From positions 124,001 through 188,000 of the forward strand of contig NZ_CP133720.1 of assembly GCF_031326225.1 (NCBI RefSeq): a stretch of 64,000 nt of DNA. The letters run 5' to 3'. Both the position numbers and the translations under genes were made by a program. A model generated the notes under the pieces. That model did no database searches, had not been told where the DNA came from, and was given only the letters and a program-made list of their open reading frames with translations. Shown here piece after piece: positions 25,836 to 34,154 of this stretch. Source of the DNA: Undibacterium cyanobacteriorum (GTDB taxonomy: Bacteria > Pseudomonadota > Gammaproteobacteria > Burkholderiales > Burkholderiaceae_D). The first letter of the stretch is position 1. Every line of letters starts with the position of its first letter.

Positions 25836-28715
25836 ATGAAACTAAAAACATCGACGCTATTGATTACGGCAGCGCTAGGCGCCGCATTTGGTACAAGCTT
25901 GCCGGCCATGGCCGCGCATGCAGATCATATGGCGAGTGCAAACAAAGCCACTGTCAATACCAAGAAGGCGGAACTGAAAATTGAGTATCAAAAATTCAGC
26001 TTACCGAATGGCCTCGAAGTCATTTTCCATATCGATCGTTCCGATCCAGTGGTGGCAGTGAATTTAACCGCCCACGTCGGTTCTACGCGTGAAAAAGCAG
26101 GCCGTACGGGGTTTGCTCATTTGTTTGAGCATCTTTTGTTTTTGGAATCTGAGAACTTAGGCAAAGGTGGCCTCGATAAATTGTCGGCGCGTATCGGTGG
26201 CTCTGGCGCCAATGGTTCGACTTCACAAGACCGCACCAATTACTTGCAAACGGTACCGAAAGACGCCTTAGAAAAAATGATTTGGGCCGAAGCTGACAAG
26301 CTCGGTTGGTTTATTAATACCGTGACCGATCCGGTCTTGGCCAAAGAAAAGCAAGTCGTCAAAAATGAGAAACGCCAGAGCGTCGACAATGCGCCCTACG
26401 GCCATACTTCCTACGTGATCGATAAAGCGCTCTATCCTGTGGATCATCCCCATAACTGGCAAGTGATTGGCTCACTCGATGATTTGCAAAATGCGACCCT
26501 TGATGACGTCAAAGAATTCTTCCGTCGTTGGTATGTGCCAAATAATGTGACCTTGGTTTTAGCGGGTGACTTTGATCCAGTACAAGCACGCAAGTGGGTT
26601 GAAAAATATTTCGGTGAGATTCCGCGCGGCCAAGATGTGCAGCCACAGGCAAAACGTCCTGCGGTGTTGAAGGACAGCATCAAGCTCTATCACGAAGATA
26701 ATTTCGCACGTCTGCCAGCCTTGACTTTGACTTGGCCAACCGTCGAACAACTGCATCCTGATTCCTATCCTCTGCAGATTTTGGCGGCATATCTAGCACA
26801 AGGGAAGAAAGCACCATTGAATCAAGTCTTGGTCGACAACTTGAAGTTGACGGCCAACGCGAATATGGGCAATAACACGGCCGAACTGGTGGGACAGATG
26901 ATGTTGTCGGTGCGTGCCTTCGACGACAAGAATCTCGATCAAGTGATGGCGGGTGTTCAACAGGCTTTCGATAAGTTTGAAAAAGAAGGCATTTCTGATA
27001 GTGATCTGGCTCGCATCAAGGCGGGTGAAGAGACCCAATTCTATCAATCCTTGTCGAGCGTGCTAGGCAAATCCTCTTTGCTCGCCGAGTACAACTACTT
27101 GAACGGTAATCCCGGCTATATCAGTATCGACATCCAAAAAACGCAGGCCGTGACGGCGGCTGATGTGATGCGCGTCTATCAGCAATACATCAAAGGTAAA
27201 CCATTTGTGGCGACGAGTTTTGTACCGAAAGGAAAACTCAGCCAAGTTTTGACTGGATCGACCAAGGCTGAAGTGGTGGAAGAAAAGATTGTGCAAGGCG
27301 CGGAAGATGCGGTTGATCCTAGCATCAAGGCCACCTATACCAAGACGCCGTCCAAAATTGATCGCAGCAAAGAACCACCTTATGGCAAAGGCGCCGACTC
27401 CAAAGTTCCGGCAGTGTGGGATGCTAAGTTAAGCAATGGCATGCGCGTCAGCGGCATTCAAAATACCGAAGTACCGTTGATGCAATTTGAAATCGTCATC
27501 AAAGGCGGTTTGTTATTGGAAGAGGTGAATAAAGTGGGCGTGTCGAATTTGTTGTCGCGTATGTTGATGCGCGGTACGGCGCATAAGACCACCCAAGAGT
27601 TGGAAGAAGCGATTCAACAATTGGGTGCCAATATTCGTGTCAATGCCCGCACTGAAGATATCCGCTTGAATGTCACCACCTTGTCGCGCAATTACGCGCA
27701 GACCATGGCGCTGGTGCAGGAAATCTTATTGCAACCACGTTGGGACGAGCAAGAATTCGCCTTAGCGAAGCAAAGCGTGTTGAGCCAAATTCGCCAACAG
27801 GAAGCGAATCCGAATGCGGTCGCCAGTGCGCAATTCGCCAAACTGACCTACGGTCAAAACAATATCCGTTCGCGCAATATCTTGGGCAGCGCCGAGAGTG
27901 TGAATGCGATTAGCATCGATGATTTGAAATCCTACTACAGCAAAAATTTCGCGGCCTCGGTAGCGCGGATGAATGTGGTGGGGTCATTGAGCAAGGCTGA
28001 AGTACAAGCCTCCTTGAGTTCCTTGAACGAAGCATGGAAAGCTGGCAAGGTGAATTTACCCGCACCGAGTTCAGCACCAAGCATCGCTGGTGGTAAGGTT
28101 TATTTCTACGATATCCCGAATGCGAAACAGTCAGTCATACAAGTGGGTTACCCAGCATTAGCGGCGACCGATGCTGATTACTACCCTGCGACCGTGATGA
28201 ATTACATCTTGGGTGGAGGTGGTTTTGCCTCGCGCTTGACGCAAGAATTACGCGAAGGTAAAGGCTACACCTATGGTATCAACTCTGGTTTCAGCGGTAC
28301 TCGTAGTGCTGGTAGTTTTTTGATCGCCAGCGGTGTACGCAGTAACGTTACGCTCGAATCCCTGCAATTAGTGAAGAAGATTTTGGGCGACTTTGCGACG
28401 ACTTATTCGGAAGATGATTTGGCGACGACTAAGAGCTTCCTGATCAAGAGCAATGCACGGGCGTTTGAAACAGCATCTGCGAAATTAGGGATGCTCGACA
28501 ACATCGCCGAGTATGGATGGAAAGCTAGCTATGTCAAAGATCGCGAGCAAATCGTGAAGAATATGACGGTGAACAAGATCAAGGGTTTAGCGAATCAATA
28601 CCTCGATCCGAATAAGATGGTGTGGTTGGTGGTGGGTGATGCCAAGACCCAATTGCCACGCATGAAGGATTTGGGATTTGGCGAAGCAGTATTATTGAAT
28701 CCTGAAACCAAGTGA
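25836..28715 (+). CDS. Periplasmic M16 (pitrilysin-type) metallopeptidase, two-lobed
   Basis: 959 residues after choosing ATG 25836, which gives a clean signal peptide (MKLKTSTLLITAALGAAFGTSLPAMAAHA) and a GGGGA ribosome site. The active M16 half holds the inverted zinc motif HLFEH at 95-99 and the distal Glu in VVKNEKRQSVDN. The second half (from about residue 545) repeats the fold without the motif (SNLLSRMLMRGTA) and keeps the GGGGFASRLTQELREGKGYTYG segment that holds substrate. This one-chain arrangement of active and inactive lobes is common for exported bacterial M16 proteases. Probably degrades peptides in the periplasm. A terminator follows. Confidence 0.92.
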   Translation: MKLKTSTLLITAALGAAFGTSLPAMAAHADHMASANKATVNTKKAELKIEYQKFSLPNGLEVIFHIDRSDPVVAVNLTAHVGSTREKAGRTGFAHLFEHLLFLESENLGKGGLDKLSARIGGSGANGSTSQDRTNYLQTVPKDALEKMIWAEADKLGWFINTVTDPVLAKEKQVVKNEKRQSVDNAPYGHTSYVIDKALYPVDHPHNWQVIGSLDDLQNATLDDVKEFFRRWYVPNNVTLVLAGDFDPVQARKWVEKYFGEIPRGQDVQPQAKRPAVLKDSIKLYHEDNFARLPALTLTWPTVEQLHPDSYPLQILAAYLAQGKKAPLNQVLVDNLKLTANANMGNNTAELVGQMMLSVRAFDDKNLDQVMAGVQQAFDKFEKEGISDSDLARIKAGEETQFYQSLSSVLGKSSLLAEYNYLNGNPGYISIDIQKTQAVTAADVMRVYQQYIKGKPFVATSFVPKGKLSQVLTGSTKAEVVEEKIVQGAEDAVDPSIKATYTKTPSKIDRSKEPPYGKGADSKVPAVWDAKLSNGMRVSGIQNTEVPLMQFEIVIKGGLLLEEVNKVGVSNLLSRMLMRGTAHKTTQELEEAIQQLGANIRVNARTEDIRLNVTTLSRNYAQTMALVQEILLQPRWDEQEFALAKQSVLSQIRQQEANPNAVASAQFAKLTYGQNNIRSRNILGSAESVNAISIDDLKSYYSKNFAASVARMNVVGSLSKAEVQASLSSLNEAWKAGKVNLPAPSSAPSIAGGKVYFYDIPNAKQSVIQVGYPALAATDADYYPATVMNYILGGGGFASRLTQELREGKGYTYGINSGFSGTRSAGSFLIASGVRSNVTLESLQLVKKILGDFATTYSEDDLATTKSFLIKSNARAFETASAKLGMLDNIAEYGWKASYVKDREQIVKNMTVNKIKGLANQYLDPNKMVWLVVGDAKTQLPRMKDLGFGEAVLLNPETK

Positions 28716-28789
28716 TGTGATCTGGTGCGGGTTGTTACGCATGGGTGTTGATGCGCGATGACCCCAGGCCACGATAGGAGATGACCGTT

Positions 28790-28823
28790 GCGCCCATGTG
28801 CGAAGAGCCATGGGCGCTTTTTT
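28790..28823 (+). terminator. Rho-independent terminator after the M16 protease
   Basis: 9-bp stem GCGCCCATG/CATGGGCGC, 10-base loop, six T. Confidence 0.92.
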
Positions 28824-28853
28824 ACGTACTTGAGAAAGATCAAGTTGAATGTG

Positions 28854-28882
28854 TTGACAGTTTGGATTCGGCACCCTAGCAT
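28854..28882 (+). promoter_or_regulatory. Promoter of the marR-GNAT operon
   Basis: TTGACA, 17-bp spacer, TAGCAT. The -10 overlaps the first bases of the palindrome at 28881-28905. Confidence 0.72.
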
Positions 28883-28905
28883 ATCGTTGTCAACAACAAC
28901 TATAT
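28881..28905 (+). promoter_or_regulatory. Candidate MarR operator
   Basis: A 25-bp dyad of the form ATAT-c-GTTGT-N5-ACAAC-t-ATAT with all nine arm positions paired. It covers the end of the -10 and the likely start site and lies 16 bases before the marR start codon, the position expected for autorepression. Confidence 0.65.
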
Positions 28906-28921
28906 CGCAAGAAAGCCTCTT

Positions 28922-29386
28922 ATGCCGATTCCTGATGATCCAGCACTAATGGTGCGTGAATTGAGTCGACTCTTCGTCCGTTCACAACGTGCCCAATCGG
29001 CCTCGGTTGATGGTGCGTCGAATGTTCAGTGCCATGTCTTGACCGAGCTGTTACGTGTCGACGGCTTGACCCAACAAGCTTTGGCGGAGCGCTTATCGCT
29101 CGATAAAGCGTGGATTAGCCGAGCTGTGGAATCTCTGGTGTCGGATGGCGTGGTACAAAAATCACCGCATGAGTCAGATGGACGCAGTATGAAATTGAGC
29201 TTAACCGCCTTGGGGCGTATTCGCGCGGAGAAGCTAGAGCAAACTTTGAACGCACACGCTATTCGCATGTTTGAGCATATCCCAAGCGAACAGCATGCAC
29301 AGATTCATGATGCCTTGGCGATTTTGATTGAAGCCTTGCAGGACAGCCAAAAGCAGTTAGAACAAGAGCAGCAGGAAGCGGCATAA
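28922..29386 (+). CDS. MarR family transcriptional regulator
   Basis: 154 residues with the MarR winged helix: LTQQALAERLSLDKAWISRAVESLVSDGVVQ at about 50-80 and the wing HESDGRSMKLSLTALG. Helical ends make the dimer interface. It heads a two-gene operon with an acetyltransferase 4 bp downstream and has a good promoter overlapped by a palindrome, so it probably represses itself and the acetyltransferase until a ligand binds. The ligand is unknown. Confidence 0.92.
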   Translation: MPIPDDPALMVRELSRLFVRSQRAQSASVDGASNVQCHVLTELLRVDGLTQQALAERLSLDKAWISRAVESLVSDGVVQKSPHESDGRSMKLSLTALGRIRAEKLEQTLNAHAIRMFEHIPSEQHAQIHDALAILIEALQDSQKQLEQEQQEAA

Positions 29387-29390
29387 AAAC

Positions 29391-29891
29391 ATGACTTACG
29401 CGATCCGCCCTGTAGCACCCGCAGATGCGTCTGCCATCTGCCGCATATACAATCATTATGTTGAGAATACGACCATCACTTTTGAGGAAGTAGCCGTCAC
29501 AATCGAGGCGATGGAAATGCGCCTAAGTGAACATGCTCAACAAGCGGTGAACTTGCCATGGTTGGTCCTCTGTGAAGGCGATCAACTACTCGGCTATGCT
29601 TACGCTACTCCATGGCGCGCAAGAAGTGCTTATCGCTTTTCGGTCGAGACGACCGTCTACGTCGACCAACATCATGCGGGCAAAGGCATCGGCCGCGCCT
29701 TATACGATGCTTTGTTGAGTCGATTACGCCAACAACAACTGCACTGCGCGATTGCCGGTATTGCTTTACCCAATTTCGCTAGTGTCGCTTTGCATGAATG
29801 CTTTGGCTTTGAAAAAGTCGCGGAATTTCAAGAAGTGGGGATGAAGCTCCAGAATTGGGTTAACGTGGGTTATTGGCAGTTAATGTTGTAG
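29391..29891 (+). CDS. GNAT N-acetyltransferase, phosphinothricin-acetyltransferase-like
   Basis: 166 residues. The opening YAIRPVAPADASAICRIYNHYVENTTITFEE is typical of the PAT/Bar subgroup, the acetyl-CoA loop is VDQHHAGKGIGRALYDALL, and the end GFEKVAEFQEVGMKLQNWVNVGYWQLML shows the family's conserved W and Q-L pattern. Substrates in this subgroup include phosphinothricin, methionine sulfone and other small amines. It lies 4 bp behind marR and is likely controlled by it, which would make it part of an inducible detoxification unit (inference). Confidence 0.9.
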   Translation: MTYAIRPVAPADASAICRIYNHYVENTTITFEEVAVTIEAMEMRLSEHAQQAVNLPWLVLCEGDQLLGYAYATPWRARSAYRFSVETTVYVDQHHAGKGIGRALYDALLSRLRQQQLHCAIAGIALPNFASVALHECFGFEKVAEFQEVGMKLQNWVNVGYWQLML

Positions 29892-29986
29892 TCGTTAAGC
29901 TCGTGAGTGCATCATTCGTATGCGCAATTAGTATCACTGACGACTGCCAAGAATAGTCAGCACGATTTTCCAATAGAGAGCCGATC

Positions 29987-30547
29987 ATGCGTCGTATTAT
30001 TTCCCTCATTTCTTTAAGTCTACTCTGCCTGAGTCTAAGCGCCTGTTTGACTAATAGCGTACGAGAGTTCACAGCGCAACAAGTACACATTCCAAACAAT
30101 GAAAGCGTCATCGTACTGGCCTTAAAAAATGTTCCCGCCACGCTGGATGCGAAAACGCCGTTTGCAGTGACACTCAACGAGTATGATCTGACGCAGAAAA
30201 AAATCACGGGTAACTGCTGGCACAATAATCAAGTCAGTGCGGTGGTCGATGCTGGCTCAGATCAAACACGTTTTTTCGCCTTTCGCGTCCCCCCAGGCTT
30301 CTACATTTTTTCCGGCTTTAACGTGCGACGCTTGAATGCCAGCGCCAATACCTTTGAAGCACCGGCAGGAAAACTGGTCTATCTTGGAACTTTCCAAGTC
30401 GATGGTAAATCTCATGTCAGCTTAACCGAAGAACTCGCATCGACACGTGAGTTCGTGAAGACGCAATGGCCGCAACTAGAAAGCGAGCTCAATCTGGCGA
30501 CACGCCTCCAAGCACCAGCTGGCCCTATGTTCTTATGCAGTCCCTAA
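29987..30547 (+). CDS. Lipoprotein of unknown function
   Basis: 186 residues with a lipoprotein signal peptide and lipobox LSAC (Cys20). The mature part is predicted to be mostly beta (VIVLALKNVPATLD, FFAFRVPPGFYIFSGFNVRRL), faintly like DUF2846-type lipoproteins in which a pressure-to-format P-P-G-x-Y turn appears. No family assigned firmly. It precedes the exported protein at 30577 by 29 bp, so the two may form an operon. Confidence 0.65.
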   Translation: MRRIISLISLSLLCLSLSACLTNSVREFTAQQVHIPNNESVIVLALKNVPATLDAKTPFAVTLNEYDLTQKKITGNCWHNNQVSAVVDAGSDQTRFFAFRVPPGFYIFSGFNVRRLNASANTFEAPAGKLVYLGTFQVDGKSHVSLTEELASTREFVKTQWPQLESELNLATRLQAPAGPMFLCSP

Positions 30548-30576
30548 TCATTTTCGCTCGCTCTTGAGGAAACCCC

Positions 30577-31890
30577 ATGAAAAGAAAGACCTTGTCGCTC
30601 GTGTGTGCCGCCGCTGTTTTGTGCACGATGTTGAGCAGCATGCCGCACATCGTTTGTGCGCAACAGTCGAGTACATTAGTGATCCCGGCGCATTTGAAGA
30701 ATAAGTGGGGTAGTCTCAGTCGTAGTGAAGAAGTTGAGGCAGAAAAGTTGTTGGCGCAAGGCGTCGAACAAGATAAGCGTTTAGCAAGATCTCTGAAGTT
30801 ACTGCTAGATCCCAAGGGCAATCCTTTGAATGCAGCAGTGGCTTCTAAGGCAAATGCACCACTAGACGCCGCCTTCGACGAGTTGTTCGCGCTGAGTCTG
30901 AATATGCGGCAGCTCGATTGGATTCGTGCGAAGGGGACCAACTCTGTGCCGAGTGAGAGTTGGGTGCAAGTGAATGCCTCACTCGGCAATAGCAAAACAC
31001 AGATGGCCTTGCGTAGTCTCGCGCCTCGCACAGTGCAAAAGTGGTCCTGCACCCCATTTCTGATGCAAGTCTCGGTCTGGCCTGAGTACTTCGTCGTTGA
31101 GTATGGGCTGGCGAATCTCGAACGCAATCATACTAACTGTGGCGCGATTCCCTTGGAGTTCTATCCTCGAATGCAGAATGATCAAATAAAACGTTTGAGT
31201 GCTTTGGTTGGACAAACCGAGAAATCCATCGCCTTTGCTTCACTAGCAAAAGATTTTTACACCGCATGCGAAGATAAGGCGATGAATGATGTGATCGCCA
31301 TTTGTCCTTGGCTGCGGGAAAAAATCGAAATCAAAAAAAGAATACTTCCCAACTTTAAGAAAAATGGCTTCTACTTCACCTCGCTAGAAGCGATCGGTGA
31401 GTGGAATGATAGAGCCGCTTTCAAGGCATGGCTCGATCAATTGGTGCCCCCTCAACATGCTCGTGTGAAGCTCTTGTTGGCCGCCTTAAAGCAAAATCCA
31501 GCTCCACGCGCTCTGTTCGGCTATTGGAAAAACAAAGAAGAAACGCTGCTCGTCTTACGGCCACAGCTGGCCCAAATCGCAGCGCCAAAACAAGCTTCCT
31601 ACCTCGTAGACTATGATGTGCCGAGTCAATTCCTTGTGGTCGTCAGCGATACTGGAATTCAATGGGTGGCGTTGCCACAGAGTCTCGGCCAGTATGACGA
31701 TGGCGTGTTGATTGGACTCAGCGACGTCGATCAAGATGGCAATATCGAAGCATGGTTGAGTGCCGAGTGGGGCGAGTGCGACGGTGAAGGTTTGGTACCT
31801 GGTCGAGATTGTGCCATTCCTCACTATTATCGATTCGAGCAATTTGGTGAACGTTTCTTACCTTTTGTGCAGGGCGCACGTCCGCAGTGA
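30577..31890 (+). CDS. Exported protein of unknown function
   Basis: 437 residues. Signal peptide MKRKTLSLVCAAAVLCTMLSSMPHIVCAQ, then a mixed alpha/beta chain with several Cys (C in QKWSCTPF, NCGAIP, YTACEDKA, IAICPWL) that may form disulphides. Near the end, GLSDVDQDGNIEAWLSAEWGECDGEG looks like an Asp-rich FG-GAP or calcium-binding-type loop. No family recognised. The stop overlaps the frame of the next gene's region, and the three genes 29987-32438 run in the same direction with short gaps. Confidence 0.65.
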   Translation: MKRKTLSLVCAAAVLCTMLSSMPHIVCAQQSSTLVIPAHLKNKWGSLSRSEEVEAEKLLAQGVEQDKRLARSLKLLLDPKGNPLNAAVASKANAPLDAAFDELFALSLNMRQLDWIRAKGTNSVPSESWVQVNASLGNSKTQMALRSLAPRTVQKWSCTPFLMQVSVWPEYFVVEYGLANLERNHTNCGAIPLEFYPRMQNDQIKRLSALVGQTEKSIAFASLAKDFYTACEDKAMNDVIAICPWLREKIEIKKRILPNFKKNGFYFTSLEAIGEWNDRAAFKAWLDQLVPPQHARVKLLLAALKQNPAPRALFGYWKNKEETLLVLRPQLAQIAAPKQASYLVDYDVPSQFLVVVSDTGIQWVALPQSLGQYDDGVLIGLSDVDQDGNIEAWLSAEWGECDGEGLVPGRDCAIPHYYRFEQFGERFLPFVQGARPQ

Positions 31891-31910
31891 TACGATGCGA
31901 TACGATGCGA
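31891..31910 (+). repeat. Tandem 10-bp duplication
   Basis: TACGATGCGA occurs twice back to back immediately after the stop codon of the preceding gene. Probably replication slippage. Confidence 0.7.
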
Positions 31911-31931
31911 TGTGACGCCTTATTGAACTGT

Positions 31932-32438
31932 ATGAGAAAGAGAGACTCTGTGAAAAAAGCCCTATTCTTTGTGACTTGTTTGTGTGTGTTTGCCGCGCCC
32001 TGCGAAGCCGGCCTGAAGCCCTTGAATGTTGCCTTCTTCGATTACAGCAAGAATGAACTCGGTGCTAAGTCCTTTAAAGCCATGCGTGAGAAATCGTTCG
32101 AGCACGCTTGTTGGAGAAAATTTGTCGAGATCGATGGCATTGAATCGGTGCAATTCGAGAAATTTACGACCAAGCTTGAGAAAAATAAATTGCTCGATGC
32201 GGTGCATGGTTCCATGCCGGCGGCGACCGAATTTGCCAAAGTGCTCAACACCGAGGGCTATAACGGCGCTTACGCTTTTGTGCCCGATGCGAGCGGTACT
32301 TACTTCACGATCTACGGGATTTCCTACCAAACTGGCGCTATTTCGACAGCCGCTTCCATCAAGAAACCAGCTTCAGGTTTGATCGATAAAGAGATTCTGT
32401 CGAAGGCATTATGCGAAGCGAGCCGAGCGCTCGATTGA
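31932..32438 (+). CDS. Small exported protein of unknown function
   Basis: About 168 residues with a signal peptide (VKKALFFVTCLCVFAAPCEA). ATG 31932 is listed, but GTG 31950 is a real alternative, with AAGAGAG just before it and a more compact signal peptide. The mature region has a LKPLNVAFFDYSKNELG opening and two Cys. I do not recognise a family; the shape (short periplasmic alpha/beta domain) resembles proteins that report or bind at the envelope, but nothing more can be said. Confidence 0.55.
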   Translation: MRKRDSVKKALFFVTCLCVFAAPCEAGLKPLNVAFFDYSKNELGAKSFKAMREKSFEHACWRKFVEIDGIESVQFEKFTTKLEKNKLLDAVHGSMPAATEFAKVLNTEGYNGAYAFVPDASGTYFTIYGISYQTGAISTAASIKKPASGLIDKEILSKALCEASRALD

Positions 32439-32526
32439 ATAAACCGGCAGAGTAAGTTCCGTTTGACTCAGCGCAGTATGGGTCAACTGATTCTGCGATA
32501 TCCTCTAGCGCTTTTTTGGTGAGTCG

Positions 32527-33042
32527 GTGCAACGAGCGGATTCCAAAGGACTACGATTGATACAAAAAAATTCTCCAACTGTGATTGAATGGGCCAAGCA
32601 CATGGGCCTACCCACGCGTGGACAAACATGGTCGCTCGTTTTTTGCTTTTCAACAGCTGACAATGATGCTTGGCTTCATGCGCGTGACCAGTTAAGGAAA
32701 GAGGACTTACGGCTCGCCCTCAGTATTCCCAGTTATGGACACTGGTGCGTCGACCTCCGTCGGCATGATGGTGAGTTTGTAGTGCAGTGGCGACCTTACG
32801 ATGATCTACGCATCGAATCGAGTTCACGCTTCTATCGTGATGAGTTCAAGTGGCCGCGACTTGAATCACTGTTCGATTTCTCACAATTTATGAGCGAATT
32901 GCAAGCCTGTTTGAAGATTGAATTCATCGGCGGCGCTCATATCAGTAGCCCTAGCAAGTTTGATCTTAAACCTTGGTTGGCACAAGAACGCACGAAGCTG
33001 GCGCAATGGCTTGGCCCTGGCATAAGTCTATTGAATACATGA
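32527..33042 (+). CDS. Soluble protein of unknown function
   Basis: 171 residues from a GTG start, with no signal peptide or membrane segment. It is rich in Trp (VIEWAKHM, TWSLVF, GHWCVDLRR, VVQWRPYD, FKWPRL). An immunity-protein-like or hypothetical fold is possible, but no family is recognised. TTG at about 32557 is another possible start. Coding is supported mainly by length and sensible composition. Confidence 0.5.
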   Translation: MQRADSKGLRLIQKNSPTVIEWAKHMGLPTRGQTWSLVFCFSTADNDAWLHARDQLRKEDLRLALSIPSYGHWCVDLRRHDGEFVVQWRPYDDLRIESSSRFYRDEFKWPRLESLFDFSQFMSELQACLKIEFIGGAHISSPSKFDLKPWLAQERTKLAQWLGPGISLLNT

Positions 33043-33076
33043 GATGTTGACCGGTGAGGTGAACTAACCAGCCAAG

Positions 33077-33096
33077 GCCCGCACTTGCATGCGGGC
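33077..33096. terminator. Hairpin between convergent genes
   Basis: 7-bp stem GCCCGCA/TGCGGGC with a 6-base loop in the 68-bp gap between convergent genes, followed by a T-rich but interrupted stretch. Plausible bidirectional terminator. Confidence 0.45.
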
Positions 33097-33110
33097 GACA
33101 AGCTTGTTCT

Positions 33111-33896
33111 TTATTTGGCTTTCTTAGGTAAGCATGACACCATCGACGTACCTGAGGCTATCGTGATTAAGCCTACATTTTTTCCGTCGCGACCTAAGTG
33201 TAAAGTCAGAGTTTCACCGCCGTTAAAACTGAGGCTCAATGAACTCGTACTGGCATTCGATAAGAAGCGTTCAGAGTTTAAGTTACTCTCGAGCGCGAAG
33301 CTCTTTCCAAACAGCGACAAATTCTTCCCATCAAAACTATAAGTGCTTGGGCTCGGTGCGCTGGCTCCGGCCCCTAATCCGCCACAACTGTAGGGCAGAT
33401 TGGCTTGCTGGATGATAGATCCCAGCGCCACGTAGAGACGCAGGCTGCGCAGTTTCTCGAAATTCGTAGAGGCAGAGCAATACAAGCCCGTCGGACTTGC
33501 GCCGTCGTTCGCAAGGCTGACAAATTGGCTAGAAGGATCGGCGCTACCCGCCGCAAAGCCTAGGCTCGTTGTGACGCCGGCTTGGGTCTTGCTACAAATG
33601 AATCCACTACTGCCTTTTTCCGCAACTTCTTTGGTAAAACTGATGCTCGTCGAGGTTTCGGTGCAATCAAGCGCAAGGCCATTCGCCTTGGAAATGCGAT
33701 CTAACACCACACTCGCACCCGAAGGGTTCCTTGAACTCACGTCGACACAGGCACTTCCATAACTGCCCTTGATGGCATCAATGATCAAAGTTCTTGCTGG
33801 CAGAGCAGCGTCACCCGGACTGGCAGCGATGGCTAAAGGTGAGAAAATGGAGAACGAGGCGAGTGTGCCAAGAAGTGCGATACGCTGAGCGAACAT
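33111..33896 (-). CDS. Exported protein of unknown function with internal Ser/Gly-rich beta repeats
   Basis: 261 residues from ATG 33896, which starts a signal peptide (MFAQRIALLGTLASFSIFSPLAIAA); the longer frame adds 25 residues that overlap the divergent gene region. The mature chain is rich in Ser, Gly and Ala and has about six Cys (ACVDVS, LDCTE, FICSK, LYCSAS, YSCGG, VSCLP), suggesting disulphide pairing in the periplasm. No family recognised. Confidence 0.6.
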   Translation of the reverse strand: MFAQRIALLGTLASFSIFSPLAIAASPGDAALPARTLIIDAIKGSYGSACVDVSSRNPSGASVVLDRISKANGLALDCTETSTSISFTKEVAEKGSSGFICSKTQAGVTTSLGFAAGSADPSSQFVSLANDGASPTGLYCSASTNFEKLRSLRLYVALGSIIQQANLPYSCGGLGAGASAPSPSTYSFDGKNLSLFGKSFALESNLNSERFLSNASTSSLSLSFNGGETLTLHLGRDGKNVGLITIASGTSMVSCLPKKAK

Positions 33897-34049
33897 AGAA
33901 AACCATGTAGTGAAAGAAAACAGATGGGCCATTCTAAAACAAATAGACAGCCTAACGCGAATCATGTGCACCTGAAGCGATCAAAAGTGCGCTTATTTGA
34001 TGCGATAATTGTGACCTTGATTGCGCGATATAGGCTCGCACATGCAGTC

Positions 34050-34094
34050 TTCGCTGGGGCAGCCCTTGCTGGGGCAGCCCTTGCTGATGCAGCC
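34050..34094 (+). repeat. Three 15-bp tandem repeats
   Basis: A unit close to CTTGCTGGGGCAGCC is repeated three times (the third copy has GAT for GGG). In frame it encodes Ala/Gly-rich pentapeptides, but it lies upstream of the probable start of the hydrolase gene at 34155. Confidence 0.7.
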
Positions 34095-34154
34095 TCCGAT
34101 GATGGATTACATTATCTCGACGTTTATGGTCACTTCCTTTTTGTTGGTCTCCTC

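Noticed and set aside
33924..34154. N-terminal extension of the alpha/beta hydrolase frame, including the three 15-bp repeats
   Set aside because: The signal peptide and a sensible start are at 34155. The extension overlaps the divergent gene's 5' end and its Ala/Gly repeats look like slippage DNA.
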